A DNA stretch of 64,000 bases from Nocardia asteroides (lineage in GTDB: Bacteria; Actinomycetota; Actinomycetes; Mycobacteriales; Mycobacteriaceae). Position numbers and translations under genes: made by a program. The notes beneath the pieces were generated by a model that worked only from the letters and a program-made list of their open reading frames with translations, was not told where the DNA came from and did not search any database. Below, one piece after another: positions 63,927 to 64,000 of this stretch. The stretch spans positions 5,198,001 to 5,262,000 of the forward strand of contig NZ_LR134352.1 in assembly GCF_900637185.1 (NCBI RefSeq). The letters are read 5' to 3'. Position 1 is the stretch's first letter, and each line of letters starts with the position of its first letter.

Positions 63927-64000
63927 TTACAGCGGGGCAGGGGGTTCCGGGGCCGAGGGCCGGGTGGGCAGGGCGGTGAGGGTCAGGGCGAGCATGACCA
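63927..64000 (-). CDS. C-terminal end of a minus-strand gene (partial), possibly a transporter
   Basis: The minus-strand frame ending in TAA at 63927-63929 gives VMLALTLTALPTRPSAPEPPAPL, a hydrophobic helix end plus a proline-rich tail, as at the C-terminus of many MFS transporters. It abuts the tetR stop. Only about 24 codons are visible, so the family is a guess. Confidence 0.4.
   Translation of the reverse strand, partial: VMLALTLTALPTRPSAPEPPAPL

Overview
This is a very GC-rich, gene-dense stretch of actinobacterial chromosome. Protein sequences, mycothiol-linked and mIHF-type genes, frequent GTG starts and gene order point to the Nocardiaceae, most likely Nocardia; the genus is an inference from sequence character, not from a database search. 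No tRNA, rRNA, CRISPR array, insertion sequence, prophage or conjugative gene was seen. Most of the window is housekeeping DNA in the order known from mycobacteria (the ctaB to pyrR block), with small accessory genes and divergent regulator/target pairs placed between the conserved blocks.

Layout. (1) 1-8.3 kb: the tail of a flavin monooxygenase-like gene, heme o synthase ctaB, then the pentose-phosphate operon tkt-tal-zwf-opcA-pgl. (2) 8.4-14.9 kb: a hotdog-fold protein, a fused alpha/beta 2-oxoacid dehydrogenase E1, secG, an MFS exporter and a two-domain META lipoprotein. (3) 15.0-23.3 kb, minus strand: tpiA, pgk and gap, then whiA, yvcK, rapZ and uvrC. (4) 23.4-27.9 kb: two related small membrane proteins, a HAD hydrolase, lipoprotein gamma-glutamyltransferase and a GNAT protein. 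(5) 27.9-34.4 kb: ribE-ribBA-ribH with a coupled PH-like gene, a primase/polymerase-like orphan, rpe, an anti-sigma/SigF pair and a YjbR protein. (6) 34.5-39.1 kb: def-fmt-rsmB and a secreted lipase. (7) 39.3-45.2 kb, accessory: a PadR regulator divergent from an HD-GYP-like/LuxR protein, a SnoaL-like gene, a TetR/NmrA pair, a DinB-type gene and a thioesterase. (8) 45.3-51.5 kb: mihF-gmk-rpoZ-coaBC-metK-priA. (9) 51.9-52.8 kb: a TetR/membrane-protein pair. (10) 53.0-61.7 kb: the pyrimidine operon pyrR-pyrB-pyrC-(PH-like)-carA-carB-pyrF. (11) 62.1-64 kb: a dimeric-barrel protein, a TIGR00027 methyltransferase divergent from a TetR regulator, and a cut-off minus-strand gene.

How it fits together. 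The pentose-phosphate genes, rpe and gap-pgk-tpiA supply NADPH, ribose-5-phosphate and triose phosphates; ribose-5-phosphate becomes PRPP for pyrimidines and GTP for riboflavin. Operons are tightly packed with 1- or 4-nt ATGA, GTGA or TGATG overlaps. The most informative non-coding signals are strong inverted repeats at regulator/target pairs (42.7, 52.5 and 63.3 kb, and a PadR one at 40.0 kb), a PyrR-type RNA loop next to the pyrR ribosome binding site, and a SigF-like promoter ahead of the anti-sigma/SigF pair.

I found no clearly new multi-gene system. The best leads are the 26-bp dyad at 52.5 kb, the paired operators at 42.7 and 63.3 kb, the 253-residue Arg/Gly/Asp-rich extension on RsmB, the HD-GYP/LuxR regulator lacking its metal-ligand residues, and the absence of ribD from the riboflavin cluster.
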